A stretch of 33,231 nucleotides of DNA from Chara braunii (Eukaryota > Streptophyta > Charophyceae > Charales > Characeae). The notes beneath the pieces were generated by a model. That model was given only the letters and a program-made list of their open reading frames with translations. It was not told the DNA's origin and ran no database searches. The position numbers and the translations under genes are program-made. Shown here one piece after another: positions 1 through 10,316 of the stretch (its first letter is position 1; the number at the start of each line of letters is the position of its first letter). The stretch is from the NCBI GenBank assembly GCA_003427395.1, contig BFEA01000071.1:951388-984618 (forward strand), written 5' to 3'.

Positions 1-24
1 CGGAGGTCCGCCCAGGGACCTCCG
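1..24. repeat. Perfect 9-bp hairpin at window edge
   Basis: CGGAGGTCC, a 6-base spacer, then GGACCTCCG form a perfect GC-rich inverted repeat at the very edge. Its relation to the repeat nest cannot be judged because the left side is outside the window. Confidence 0.75.
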
Positions 25-43
25 TATGTACGGGCTGGTAACC

Positions 44-46
<3 letters not shown>

Positions 47-118
<72 letters not shown>
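47..118. repeat. (TA)n microsatellite
   Basis: About 35 uninterrupted TA dinucleotides. It separates the edge hairpin from the organelle-derived patch. Confidence 0.97.
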
Positions 119-121
<3 letters not shown>

Positions 122-170
122 TTTCATAGAGCGGTCTAATAACAAGTTTTTGTAGATAGATTCATTTTTA

Positions 171-356
171 CAGTGATCCTAATCCAAGCAGTCCTGCCAA
201 ATGATGATTAAGCATAGATTCAAAGTCTTGAAATCATGCTAATTTTGGTGCAGTTTTATGATAATGGAATTAACCAGCGAATAGCATAAGCCCAAACATT
301 ATCAAACCACTAAGTGTAGTAGTATAAAGTTGTAATTCACTAGTACTACCACTTGC
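171..356 (-). pseudogene. psaA: Plastid psaA fragment (nuclear plastid DNA)
   Basis: A 62-codon stretch in a single frame on the minus strand matches photosystem I P700 apoprotein A1. It begins [11 protein letters not shown], contains FHYHK and APKLA, and ends ESMLNHHLAGLLGLGSL, which in the intact protein is a chlorophyll-binding transmembrane region. The two tryptophan codons expected before FHYHK and after PKLA read TAA and TGA, so both are G-to-A changes, the decay expected of methylated plastid DNA in a nucleus. Similarity stops abruptly at both ends. It lies left of the nad7 and petA pieces in the same orientation. It cannot encode a working protein; identification is from recalled family sequence. 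Confidence 0.88.
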
Positions 357-396
357 ACATTCTTTTCTAAAATGAGAAAATGAAGATAAATCACTT

Positions 397-496
397 GACA
401 ATATCCCTGAGTACCTATGATAGTAACCACATCTGCGAGCATGTGATGTTTCGACATAAAATCAAGCCCTTGTAAATGAGCAAAACCAGGTGCCTT
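397..496 (-). pseudogene. nad7: Mitochondrial nad7 3'-end fragment
   Basis: The minus strand reads [20 protein letters not shown] followed by DVVTIIGTQ, the near-C-terminal sequence of respiratory complex I 49-kDa subunit (Nad7/NuoD). After GTQ one extra base shifts the frame; the shifted frame still reads DIV before similarity ends, just short of the usual terminus. Upstream it joins petA sequence directly, with codons for KKKQF followed by K-APGFAH and no linker, so the two organelle pieces share one 107-codon open frame (302-625). The plastid homologue NdhH has a different C-terminus (LVKRMKLADIMTILG type), so the mitochondrial gene is the better match. A fragment, not a gene. Confidence 0.88.
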
Positions 497-790
497 AAAT
501 TGTTTTTTCTTAAGCACTAAAAATACCTGAGCTAAAATCACAGAAATAAAGAAAATAATTAATTCTTTCAGTCTTAAATGATTTTGAAGAACAATTTCCG
601 TATTTGTTTGTCCAAAACCACCCACATTTGGATGTTTTGTTAGAGGCTGACTACTTCAACAAATTATTCTTCTGATACTATAATTTTTGGTCCTGGAGGT
701 ATTATGTCAATAATTTTACGACCATCTATTGCNTCAATAAATATTTCATAACCACTTTTTTCTTTTCTAATAATCTTTACTACTTGTAAC
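497..790 (-). pseudogene. petA: Plastid petA 3' fragment (cytochrome f)
   Basis: The minus strand encodes the C-terminal third of cytochrome f. In order: VVKIIRKEKSGYEI, an IDIIPPGPKIIVSEE stretch, then after a frameshift [19 protein letters not shown], and the membrane anchor ending [19 protein letters not shown]. The normal last residues after KKKQF are replaced by nad7. A stop (TAA) and the frameshift lie between VSEE and QPLT, and an N is at 733. The TNTEIVLQN variant looks more algal than angiosperm. Similarity ends at about 790, ten bases before the first hairpin of element copy O. Confidence 0.9.
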
Positions 791-799
791 ACATTAAGA

Positions 800-1046
800 G
801 TTGAGTCATTCAACTTACAAACAGTACTCAACCCTTACCTTAAGGGTTCCAAAGAAAAGCAACTCTAATCCCTGGGTCATTCAACTTAGAAACATATCAA
901 TAGTTCGTTCAAAAACCTCACGAAACAAAAAATGAACACAAAACTATTCAACTTAGAAACAATGTTCGACTCTCAAAAGCAAACCATAATAACCTTAAAA
1001 AACAAAGTCACAACAACCAGACCAGTCAATTTAGAAATAGTGTCTG
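800..1046 (-). repeat. Hairpin array of copy O (decayed)
   Basis: At 800-832 the arms GTTGAGT and ACTCAAC (7 bp, perfect) enclose a loop which, on the minus strand, contains TAAGTTGAATG. At 1018-1046 CAGAC and GTCTG enclose a similar loop. Degenerate copies whose stems have decayed lie at about 870-900 and 935-962. The loop type matches copy P (minus-strand consensus near TTTCTAAGTTGAATG). Confidence 0.75.
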
Positions 1047-2796
1047 ACTCATTAGAATGCAAGTCAAAGAAACATAGTGGTCATACCTTTCAAATTAGAA
1101 AAGTATCTAACTTTTTTTGTGGTCTATCAGTCTCAAACAAAAATACCCTTCTCCCACCTTTCCTCAGTTTATTACCCTTAATCTGAATTCAGACAGAACA
1201 AAAATTAGTTGAATTTCAAACATGCATTCCTTTACTTTTACTTTGAATTTGAGTTCAAAAACAAAATTGACAAGTCGTAGGGATGCATACATATATAAGT
1301 AGACAACCATAGAAAGGCGTATACATAGGGGTTTTTTGATTGGTTTTATAAAAGGCGAGGAAGGTATACTTGTCTGTTTCCTACCTCCATAACTACTCCT
1401 AAGTTTCGCAGAGCTCGATGGGTGGACCCCCCACAAGGTCTTGTTGTGGTCTTGTGGATTACAATCCCACGTCTTCCTCTCGTAATCTCATATTAGACTT
1501 AGTGTAAGAAAGTTTCGCAGACTCTCGAGATTCAAGAAGGGGACAACTTGACTCACGTGAGAGGGCCTTGGTGTCTTGACGCGTTTGCGGGCCCCTCAAT
1601 GTGGGCCGAACGCAGCAAGGTTACGTAATCAAAGTTAAAGCACATGGTAAAACGACTTTCTGATAGTCCCAAAGTCGCAGCAATGTACCCCCCCTTTCTT
1701 GAGCTTGATCACTTTCTCAAGCCGGAACATCGTCACCTTCGACCACATCGTTGTTACGCAGCCTAGCAAGACTGCGTTCAAATAGAGCACCCCCCCTCAT
1801 GCTTTTATTTGAAATACACAAAACTTGAGTTAAAACTCGGTTGAATGTTGCATCATCAACAACTGTGGGCAACAGTAATGCACCGTACAAGTAGCAGTGC
1901 ATAGCACTCGACACAACACGCTACGATGCCATACAGCAGAGACACATCAGTGTACAACGCAGATCTCAGCTGAATACATCAATCGTGCACTAGCGAACAC
2001 ATCGTGCACACAACGAAAAAATACAGCAAACACTGTGCTCAGCAAGCATCAGTAAGACACAGCAATAAGCATCAACGCACAATGAAGTACAACAGTACGA
2101 CACAGTGTGTGCAACACATAACACAACAGTCCCAGCTATCCCAAGCAATACGTACAACAACTAACCGCAGCAGCAAGCGTCGCTGCAGATTATTACGACA
2201 AGTTCAAACAACCAGTTACTCAAACTGGAGCTTGACGGTGCAACATCCAAACAGCAACTATGAGCACAACAACCCTGCTCACACTCTCAGCCGACCCAAA
2301 TAACAAAACAACAGACTCAAGCCCAACAAGTGCAACATCCATTGGACGGCGGCGACACCTCCAACTACGTCGAAATCAATAGCAGCTATTCGCAACCGAT
2401 CTTTGAAAGACACAACACTATCCAAATAGCAGTGGGAAGCACAATAGGACAACATTTAGCCATGTCACAGCAAAACCCAGCAGGCGTAGCACGTTCAAGT
2501 CACAGTCCCAACAGGCAGCCCCACACTCCATCTCTTCTCAGTAGATCACGTTGGTGGGCAAGGTGTCCGAGGTATGTGTTTCAATATTGTGTCTCCCTCT
2601 TAACCAGTGCGCCTAACCCTGCCAACTAGCGAGTGAGGGAAAGTCCTCTACTAAGTCATGGGAAAACACATGTTACCAAGCCTCCTGTTTTCAAACATGG
2701 TTGACAGGTAAGCCTCCTGTCATTCTCCCTCTCTCCCTCTCTCTCTTGCTTGTGCACACACGTACATGCCTTGTTGTTGTGCCCACAACCTGCACC

Positions 2797-2800
2797 ACGA
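2797..2800. repeat. Left target duplication of copy P (ACGA)
   Basis: ACGA directly before the TGTCG start of P; identical ACGA follows its CGACA end at 17478-17481. Confidence 0.8.
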
Positions 2801-2811
2801 TGTCGGTGGGA

Positions 2812-2829
2812 ATACCCTTACAAGGGTAT
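2812..2829. repeat. Subterminal palindrome of copy P
   Basis: ATACCCTT-AC-AAGGGTAT is a perfect 8-bp inverted repeat. It occurs at the same distance from the terminus in all four copies and may be a transposition-protein site or a DNA hairpin (inference). Confidence 0.85.
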
Positions 2830-3210
2830 CCGCCCTGGTTTTTGCAAACAACAAGAAATAAATTTGGTTTAAAAAGTTTAAGTATCCCGCACGAGGCGCG
2901 GCTTTGTCTGAGGTTTACGTCTTCACTATGGTTGACTAGAGTTGAGAGTGTGTGGGCGCGCAGATTTGAGGTGCGCGTGATCTCTCAATTGTTGATGATT
3001 GGGGAACCAGCGTGATCGTTGGCCAGATTTTTATTTTTGATTAAACAAGGATTAAAAATATTTTTGCCTCCTGATTGGTGCGGTTGCCTATGACTTGAGC
3101 GTACGCGTGGCGGGCGACGTCGACAACAGGGTGATTTCGAACACACTTCAGTAAGTCTGCACGTGGCGCGATGTCTGTTTATTTAGGTGTCTGTCAAAGC
3201 TAGACCCAGC

Positions 3211-3281
3211 CTTGGACCTAGCACTAGCGGCTACAGCATCGGAATTTCGTTAAAGAGATTCAGGGATCGGGATCGAGCTGC
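3211..3281 (+). ncRNA. tRNA-like block 1, copy P
   Basis: The block has an A-box-like TAGCACTAGCGG, a D-arm-like context GGCTACAGC, an ATCGG anticodon-arm start and a B-box-like GGGATCGGGATC about 45 bases downstream. It is best preserved in copy R, where it resembles tRNA-Glu. It has no acceptor stem, so it is a tRNA-derived pol III promoter-like remnant rather than a tRNA gene. Confidence 0.55.
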
Positions 3282-3561
3282 GACAGCGCGGGGGTATCAG
3301 AGTAGCGTGAAGGGGACCACGGGGTTGGGAGCCTGGCGGGGCTATTCCCTTTGGTCTCGATCGTTGTATTCCGACGATTAAAAGCTTCTAGAAATTTTTA
3401 TTATTTATTGTTGTATTACTATTAATTTGCTCCGGTGCTCCTCAACTCAGGCGCGACGCTGGATTTGGAGGTCGTCGCGACGGTCGAGGGCCTTGAGCAC
3501 GGGCCTCCTTTTGGCTGACCTCTAGGTTTCTGTGTGTTCGAGAAACTAGGGAAGTTCCTTT

Positions 3562-4110
3562 ACCTTGCCATCTTAAAACGTGCACCGAGAGGCTCGACGT
3601 GCCTGCGAACCAGTGGGTGATTAGCCCACAAGGCGGAAGAAGCATGGGTGGCGCGGACCCTTTGCGGGTGTACCGCTCACCAGCCCCGGGAGTCTTCTAT
3701 AAGAGGTTTGTGTGAGGACATGCCCATTGAGAGCTCGAAAGGGTGACAGACTCTGCCTAAGCAGAGGGACAAGAGGGCATAGTGGCGGAAGCTGCACTGT
3801 GGCCGTTGCATGGGACCCTTTCCACCTCGGTCTCCAAAGTCCCCGATCCGCTATCTGCTAATACTACCAAGATCTGCACCGGAACCCACTTTCCCTGGGC
3901 TGACGCTATAGGCTCCACTGCAGGTCTGCGCCCTCTTGCTTGTTGAAGTGGCGGGCTGGCCAGGATAGCCGGGCGTAAGTCATGGGCTACTGCGCTATGG
4001 CACGGACAGGGAGGCTCACAGCGATAAGTCGTTCGTCGGACTTGGGTATAGGGGCGAAAGACTAACCGGGCAGTCTAGTTGCTGGCTCACCCCGAAAATC
4101 TCCTCAGGCT
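3562..4110 (+). pseudogene. 25S rRNA-like block, copy P
   Basis: The sequence follows an internal part of nuclear large-subunit rRNA in order. CCATCTTAAAACGTGCACC corresponds to the CCGTCTTGAAACACGGACC region. About 3700-3800 (ATAAGAGGTTTG, GAAAGGGTGACAGACTCTGCC) corresponds to the next rRNA segment. About 4021-4110 (CGTTCGTCGGACTTGGGTAT, AGGGGCGAAAGACTAACC, TAGTTGCTGGCTC) corresponds to the very conserved TTGGGTATAGGGGCGAAAGACTAATCGAAC region. An unrelated insert of roughly 180 bases separates the two parts. The many substitutions show it is not a working rRNA gene. It is part of the repeat, because O and R carry the same segment. Confidence 0.8.
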
Positions 4111-4642
4111 GGCGGAACCGCTGAAGCTGCGGGTGAATCCGGACATGGTATCAGGCCAGAGGCGCGTGAAGCAAGAATGTCGAGCAGGGCCACTACGACT
4201 GAAGGAGATACGTTGGCTGAAGAGAACAACAGGAGAGCGGTTTCTGTAGGATTGTCGGGCGTGCGTTACGATGGAGCACGCGAGGTAAAGAGCGGGATGT
4301 GGAACTGTAGGGATGCGAGGTAAAGAAAGGGCGCAATCGTGTAGGAAGAAAGGAGTAATAGTGTGGAGAGAGAGCGAATGGACCTGGACGGGGGTTAGCG
4401 CCAGGTGCATTCAGAGGAAACAAAGATGGCGGAAAAACAAGGAAGGCGCAGCGGAAACGAGGAGCACGCGCGACTCTCGACGTAATCAGGTAAAGGAGAA
4501 GTCAAAACTGGGGTTTGGAGGTAAGGCGAGTCGAATGGCGAGATCGAACTAGCACGGGAGTTAGTAGGGAAGGAGTTTTTATGAAATATGGTGCGTGGGG
4601 GATGGCAGAAACCGGCTATGTCGAAGGGGAGGAAATGGAGAT

Positions 4643-4675
4643 AACTCACTCGATTCTTTATGAAATCGAGTGAGT
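4643..4675 (+). repeat. Hairpin of the ~180-bp repeat, copy P
   Basis: ACTCACTCGATT and AATCGAGTGAGT pair perfectly over 12 bp around an 8-base loop. The same position in R, O and Q carries stems of different sequence that still pair. It is followed by GAGGATGCTAGACA, shared with R at 20114. Confidence 0.8.
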
Positions 4676-6346
4676 GAGGATGCTAGACAAGGGTTTTACA
4701 TAGCTGCGATGAAGGTTATAAGGTTAGTTTTAGTTGTTAGTGGCTAGGTTTTGAGATGCGGTAGATAGGAGCTGCGCCGAGTAAGAAGGAAAAAATAATA
4801 AAAATAATAAATAAAAACACGATGAACCTACCCCATTTTTGAGTGGGAGATTCGTTCGAACCTTTACTCGTCATATCGACAGTCTCTTTATTCTCTCTCG
4901 AGCAAGCCTGGGACAGAAAGAATGGGTCGAACGAGAGTGGGAGGGACAACAGAGAGAAGTAAAAAGAAAAGGCGAAGGAAAGGGATACGTATCTGATCCC
5001 CTTCCTGGAGGAGATTCGTTTTTAGCTTGCATGATTCGAGGAGTCTGGCGCAAGCACAAGCCGAACTGCGGTGAAGGAAGGTGTGGATCGAGAGAATGCT
5101 TACCTTGTGAATTGACGATTGTGGGATGAGATCGGGAGCAGAAGCATTGAGTGGGAAAGAGGAAGTAGGTTGGCGGAGCAACTCGGAGGAAGCTCGTTAT
5201 GGCTGTGTATGTTGGCAGTGTTCTTCGATGCTCGTTAAATTTGCTACTATGCTAGTCATCACGATTGGTCCCCCCCTCCGATACCATGCGTCAAGCGCTG
5301 CATATGCGATCTGTTTGACTTCTGCGGCGCGTCCGCTGTGTTCCCCACTTGCGTTTGCACCCAGTCGAGTGCCTGGGCGGAACACATGAACTTGGACAAG
5401 AGTCCGTTCAAATACGATTCTGAAGGAAGAGGAACGGGTGGATACTTACCTGTTAAGAACTCGACTATTTTCTGGAGGGAAGACAAAGGAGTTGCCAGAT
5501 GCGTGCGGGGAGTGTGAGAGACTCGGATAGGCCTACCCTAGACTGTGCGGCGCGTATCTGGCATGACATGTCACTGCAGCCTTTCCCGTCCTAGCGAAAG
5601 GCCCAGTTTTAGTTGGCATAGTTGGTGGGCAGCGAAGGTTGGTTGTTGCTGCATGATTTCGCAGTTACTAGGGTCACCGTTGTCAGACTGTGTATCTTCC
5701 GGGTGAAGCTGGAGTAGGGAGAGGTATCTGCTTCCGCAGGCTACTATAAAGAATCGCATGGCTACTCCGACACGTCTTATTGCCATAGGAAACGGGTGCG
5801 GACTGTTGGGTCTGTCTGCAGCTTCTGAGTCTAGCTAATCCTGTTGTGTAGAATGTATGGACAATTGCCTTGATCACACCGAGGGGGATGCTGTGTATCA
5901 GGGCGTGACAGCGAGGATTAAAGGAGGACCGACAGAGACATCCGTTGCTGATTACTACTGTTGTTGGGCTTCGTGGCTGTTTGCGGATTGACAAGCACCG
6001 TCCAATTGTACACACCATGAGTTCACTGCGCCTCAGTCATACGCACAAAGTTCTTACTATGTTGTGCATCTCAGTTTTACTGTGTTTTCGCATTAAGCAC
6101 TACTAGGTACGACACTGTGATACTTGTGTTTGGTGCTGGGTATTGGCATGGTGCCTTGCTGCTGCACGAGGCCAGTGTGCACACATTACTCACAACTGGT
6201 TTAGTACGGTTTACTTACATGCGCAGAAGGGAGGGGTCTGACTGCGGGAAAAAAGTTTTATTGCAAAATGGGAGGGTCGTCAGAGAGTCAACAGCCAACG
6301 CTTTAATTTCAACTTTGACCAGCTACTGCGCGTCTTGGCTGCCATT

Positions 6347-6350
6347 GCGG
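6347..6350. repeat. Left target duplication of copy Q (GCGG)
   Basis: GCGG abuts the Q terminus. The partner at 13947-13950 is GTGG, one C-to-T difference. Confidence 0.7.
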
Positions 6351-6539
6351 TGTCGAGCGCATCCGTCCGGCACCACACGAGGCAGCGCGGGACCCTCTCG
6401 GCCGCGTCACGCAGGAGTTGGTTTTTCAATCCTTCGTCGCAAATATACAGGGAGCTTTCGCAAGCCACGCCGGCCTAGTGCGCCAGCCATATCTCTCGCA
6501 AGCCCCTACGACAGGATAGGGCCTACGCGAGGCACAACT

Positions 6540-6607
6540 TACCTCCACCTTACGGGAGTTGTCACCTCCCTTCGGTGGGCGTATCCCCGCCGAGCTACCA
6601 GTCCACA
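6540..6607 (-). other. Conserved end block with A-box-like motif, copy Q
   Basis: The minus strand has TAGCTCGGCGGGGATACGCC (A-box pattern), then GGGAG-GTGACAA-CTCCC, a perfect 5-bp hairpin, then GGAGGTAAGT, an ideal splice-donor consensus. The same order occurs at 17234 and 25428. There is no B box or acceptor stem, so a tRNA gene is not supported. About 190 bases separate it from the element end. Confidence 0.5.
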
Positions 6608-6819
6608 ATACGAAAGCTACTCGGTTGCAATCGCAGAGGTGGACCAGCCGAGGGCGTTTCTCGTTCGTTGTAGCATAGGGGGTACGCGCGGTAATACGCC
6701 TCTATCGNACCCGCACGCGAACCGACATCTTGGGGGGCTGAAGTCCCAAGCGCGGCTCGTCGTCGGTCGACTAGGACGCATCCCACACACCACGCGCACA
6801 CCACTCCACGAACACAAAA

Positions 6820-6848
6820 AAAAGAACACACACACACACACACACACG
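6820..6848. repeat. Short A/CA-rich microsatellite in copy Q
   Basis: A run of A followed by about nine CA dinucleotides. Copies P and R have TG/TA-rich sequence at the matching place (16990-17010, 25170-25200), so the repeat is ancestral but variable. Confidence 0.8.
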
Positions 6849-7081
6849 AAACGACACAACACAAACAACGCGACAACGCTCCTAGCCCCTCGGTAGCTAT
6901 CCCATAACTCCCCGATGCGGAAATTGGATGAGCGTCGCGCGCAAGGCCTCATATAAAGCCGCGCGGACGCCGGGCTTACTCATATCGAGTCGCAATGCAA
7001 GCGTATGCAAGTGGTCACAATGATGGTGTACTATGTAGTACCCATACTCATGCGGTCCTTGTTAATCTCGAGGGTCGCATT

Positions 7082-7097
7082 CGACACTCAAGTGTCG
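7082..7097. repeat. 16-bp near-perfect palindrome in end region, copy Q
   Basis: CGACACTCAAGTGTCG; the reverse complement is present in P at 16723-16738 and a decayed form in R near 24915. Arms CGACACT/AGTGTCG. Confidence 0.7.
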
Positions 7098-8589
7098 GCT
7101 GACACGCGCCTTGAGGGTTAATCTCTCGACGCTGGACAACCGCCATGTGCGATTGAAGACCACACACCCTCTTCTGCACTCTGTGCAGAGCGGGTGGTAC
7201 ACAGGTCCACACATGTGGTGGCAGTCGTTTCTTGCAGCCTTGGGGATAAGTCCTACTCCAGGCCTGGGCAAAAGTCAAGGGGTTTAACTTTGACGGCTGC
7301 CACGGACTATAATGTCCAACCATGAAAACTCTAAAAAGCAACAGTAGGTCTGGGGTCCCCCCCCCCTCTTTTTCGGGTGGTGTCGGCGGCCTATAATAAT
7401 CCCAGGCATTCGTACATACGTGCGAGTCCCCTGATCCCATAACCTTTAGACACTAGGACGGCGGAACGTCGCGCGCAGAAGTTTGATATAAAGCCACGCG
7501 GCAGCAGGTCAGTCCTATATCAACCAACAATACTGGTCATGCGTGGTAATCACGGCTCCGGCCTCGCGATATTGAATGGATGAAGGAATATGTTGCGAGG
7601 GACCACCCTTCACGATATTGAACGGCTGAAGAACCTGTCATTCGGCCCTCGCGACGCTTCGGCCCTCAGGGTTGGGTGTCTCGACGGACAGAGTAAATAG
7701 GCTCTGCACGAAGGGAAGTCCCTCCCCTGCAGAGTCTAGGGCTCGAGATTTCCTGGACAAGGACCTTGAATCCCGGTCCAAAACCAATGTCCGACTAAGA
7801 AAACCCCAAGAAGCAAACAAATAACCGGAAGGGTTTTCCTTATGCTACCCTGTCTTAACCTCCGAGTACGCCTTTAGTATGGGGTCCCTTAGGCCACGCG
7901 AACACTCATCATGGGTGCACACTCGTATACATATATAAAGGGGGATAAGTATGTGACGATCATTGCTCACAGTCTAAGTGGGGTTCCTCCCAACCCCATG
8001 TATATATGTGGTCGCAGGCAATGAAATCCAGAATCTAAGTCACAACACATACCTGCAATCATATCAAAGAGTCAAACAACAGTCCACGAACTACACGAAG
8101 TCAACCCCAACCATCCTCGACACTCATACCCCTCGCTTTAGCCATGCAAACTCCAATCTCCTGTCCAGCCAACCATAATTAAATACTCAGCACCTTTGTT
8201 AAATGACCATTCAATAAAAGTTTGGGTGAAACCTTAACAAAACAACAAAGATCACCACAAGCCTTTTAGGTTGAGTCCGAGGGAGTGAGTTGGAATTGAG
8301 TCGTAGACCGACGAATCGGCAACCGACCTGTTATCTGTAATAACAAAAGATGGTTCTCGTAGGATCGAGTTGGTCTAGTCCAGATCCTTAATCAACTGAT
8401 CAAGAGGACCTGTAACACATGACTGGTCAATCCCCAAGCTAAACTTATAAGTCATTAGAGGATAATCACGACCCTACTCAAAAAATCTACCTAACTAATT
8501 AAGCCTAAGTCTACCCTTAAGCAGTGCTCAAAGCAAAAGTAGACCTTGGCAGAGTCTCCCCTATACAGGGTGAATTGCCAAAATCGCCA

Positions 8590-8965
8590 CCTGTCAAAAT
8601 ATAATCCATCTCCTTTAAAACTGAGAAAATTTCGGCAACGCTTCCCGTAGGAAAAATGTCTTTTCGAAATTTATATCAGCTCGAGTATGAACACAGAGAT
8701 AGTCTTAAACTTCTCAAAGCCCAATCTTTGTCTAGCTCCCTGAATTAGTCAAAATTTGGGTAGCACTCCCTTTAGAAACGGAGACTTCTCAAATTTTTAC
8801 TAAGTCATATATGAATCTTAGACAGGCTGAACTTTGAAAAGTCAAAAATTTGACTAACTCCTCGGATTTGCAGAAATTTCAGCAGCGCTTCCCGTAGGGA
8901 AAGTAGCTTACCAAAATTTACACAAGGCCAAGTATAACAAAGAGTCTCAGAAAATGCAAGAATTG
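8590..8965 (-). repeat. ~120-bp tandem repeat, copy Q (3 units)
   Basis: The minus-strand signature, a GCGCTGCCGAAATTT-type motif near a CCTACGGGAAGCG sequence, recurs at about 8640, 8765 and 8885. Units alternate between an AAGCGCTGC form and a GGGAGTGCTA form, which makes a dimeric ~240-bp period. Copies P and R have the same repeat with three and five units. Confidence 0.75.
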
Positions 8966-9172
8966 AACTAACTCATATCGCTCTAGCACGTGGCGAGCCT
9001 CTAAAGCAACTACCTGTCAACCTGACTCTTAGACCAAGTAGTAGCCTCACTCAGTCACATGCAGGCCAAACCACAAAGGTAAGTACCCTTACCAACCCCA
9101 AATCCTTAGCAGACAATAGTTCATGCTCCCTCTGTGAGTTACCCCTTTATACCCAACTTACATAAGGCATAG

Positions 9173-10116
9173 GTCAGGCCACCTGAACTTACAGAGCGCA
9201 CCCAACTTAGCCAGGCCTAAAGTCAGATCACCTAAACTTATAAAGTGCATCTGACTTAGCCAAATATACAGAAAACAGAGGGCACAACTACTTCTCTCTT
9301 CTTTGGGCATATGGCTAGACCACTTTAGTCGCCCTGAACTGTTTAAATAGTCAAGTTATATGTATCTCTTTGAACTTAATCTTCAAAATGAGCGTAGGGT
9401 TGAGCCGCTCAACTTAGAACACTGCTCAGCTTGCCCAGGTTTACCTTCAGTTATATCTCTTACTTATACTCTTTTTCAGTTGTGATAAGCTATAGCCAGG
9501 CTACCTAAACTTATAGAGCGGCCTGACTAGCATGTTCTTAATAACATAATAATACAATATAACCAAATTATAACCATTGGGTTTCAATATGTGCGAGGCA
9601 TTGGGTCAGACTACCTAAACTTACAGAGCGGTCTGATCCTCTGTCAGGTTCCTTCCTCTCTGATCCAGTCTGTGCGAGGCAGCGGGCCAGGCCACCTAAA
9701 CTTATAGAGCGGCCTGCCTCCTGCCAGAATTACTCCCTCAAAATGAAAAAGGAAAAGGGTTGAACCACCTAAACTTATAGAGCGGTTCAGACCTTCTCGT
9801 TCAGAACAGAAAGAAACTGAAACGAACCCCAAACAAACAAGGCAACCCAAGGTACCTAAACTTATAGAGCGCCCTAGGTTCCTGAAAATCGCTTACAATC
9901 AAGCTCTCACAATTCAGAGCGGTTAGGGCACCTAAACTTATAAAGCGTCCTGACCCCCCATGCAATTCACAGCACCGGGTCTCCCCAAACTTATGAGGAT
10001 TTCCCAGCCTCCAGAGCATTCAGGCCACCTAAACTTATAAAGCAGTCTGATTGCTCCATGCAAAATAAAAATAAACAAAGCGCTGGGCTTCCCCAAACTT
10101 ATGGGGACCTCCCAGC
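9173..10116 (-). repeat. Hairpin array, copy Q (12 hairpins)
   Basis: Twelve short hairpins are spaced about 45-110 bp apart, plus-strand starts at about 9173, 9222, 9400, 9497, 9606, 9688, 9760, 9844, 9922, 9975, 10021 and 10082. Most loops read ACCTAAACTTATAGAGCG or a close variant on the plus strand. Stems differ but pair: GTCAGAT/ATCTGAC, CAGGC/GCCTG, TCAGAC/GTCTGA, CAGGCC/GGCCTG, TGAACC/GGTTCA, GCTGGG/CCCAGC. At 9400-9429 the loop is instead a P-like CAACTTAGAA type. No transcript or function is known to me. Flanking sequence matches the array flanks in P and R. Confidence 0.85.
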
Positions 10117-10316
10117 CTCAATGACCCAGTCAAACTGCACACAATACTGCCTTCTCCCAACCTTCCCCCAGATGCAACCCCCTTTTGTTCATAATTTGCT
10201 TTCAGGCAACCAATAAGTCTGAAACTGAAATTGCACACACATTCCTTTACTTAGTCTGAATTCAAGTCTTGAAGGCCAAACAAAAATCCAATACAGGGTT
10301 CACACCATATGCTCAG

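Larger units (their letters stand above)
1..2800 (-). mobile_element. Copy O, distal segment (oldest, truncated)
   Basis: This is the far part of the outermost element on the minus strand. From 2800 leftwards it holds the CAG/GTT-rich region (about 2640-1960), the exon-like block (about 1700-1370) with a GT donor near 1363, and the hairpin array (1046-800). The order matches copies P, Q and R. Left of 800, where the ~120-bp tandem repeat would be expected, there is instead the psaA/nad7/petA patch and a TA microsatellite. A small trace resembling the hairpin-loop sequence of copy Q occurs at 122-140. The other end of O lies outside the window or is lost. No long reading frame is credible here. 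Confidence 0.8.
2801..6350 (+). mobile_element. Copy P, first half (split by copy Q)
   Basis: It begins TGTCGGTGGG with the palindrome 11 bases in. It then carries a tRNA-like block (3211-3281), an AT-rich stretch (3385-3430), a 25S rRNA-like region (3562-4110), a purine-rich region containing AAAGATGGCGG that matches copies R and O, a strong hairpin (4643-4675), and a CTG/GTTG-rich region (about 5590-6000). A minus-strand splice-donor-like CAG/GTAAGTAT lies at about 5440-5452. It breaks off at CCATTGCGG, the point where copy Q is inserted; copy R reads CCATTGCGG-AGCCCTC uninterrupted at 21770. Its short reading frames agree with no other copy, so I call no gene. Confidence 0.88.

Noticed and set aside
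5436-5452. ATACTTACCTG resembling the 5' end of U1 snRNA
   Set aside because: It is simply the complement of a splice-donor consensus; no further U1 sequence follows, and the other copies have donor-like sites here.
6117-6896. 259-codon plus-strand frame
   Set aside because: It crosses the P/Q junction at 6350-6351, includes an N and runs into a CA microsatellite; no motif and not shared with other copies.
9173-10116. Regularly spaced repeats resembling a CRISPR array
   Set aside because: Eukaryotic context, variable spacing, homologous rather than unique spacers, and no cas genes; the conserved part is a hairpin loop within a mobile element.
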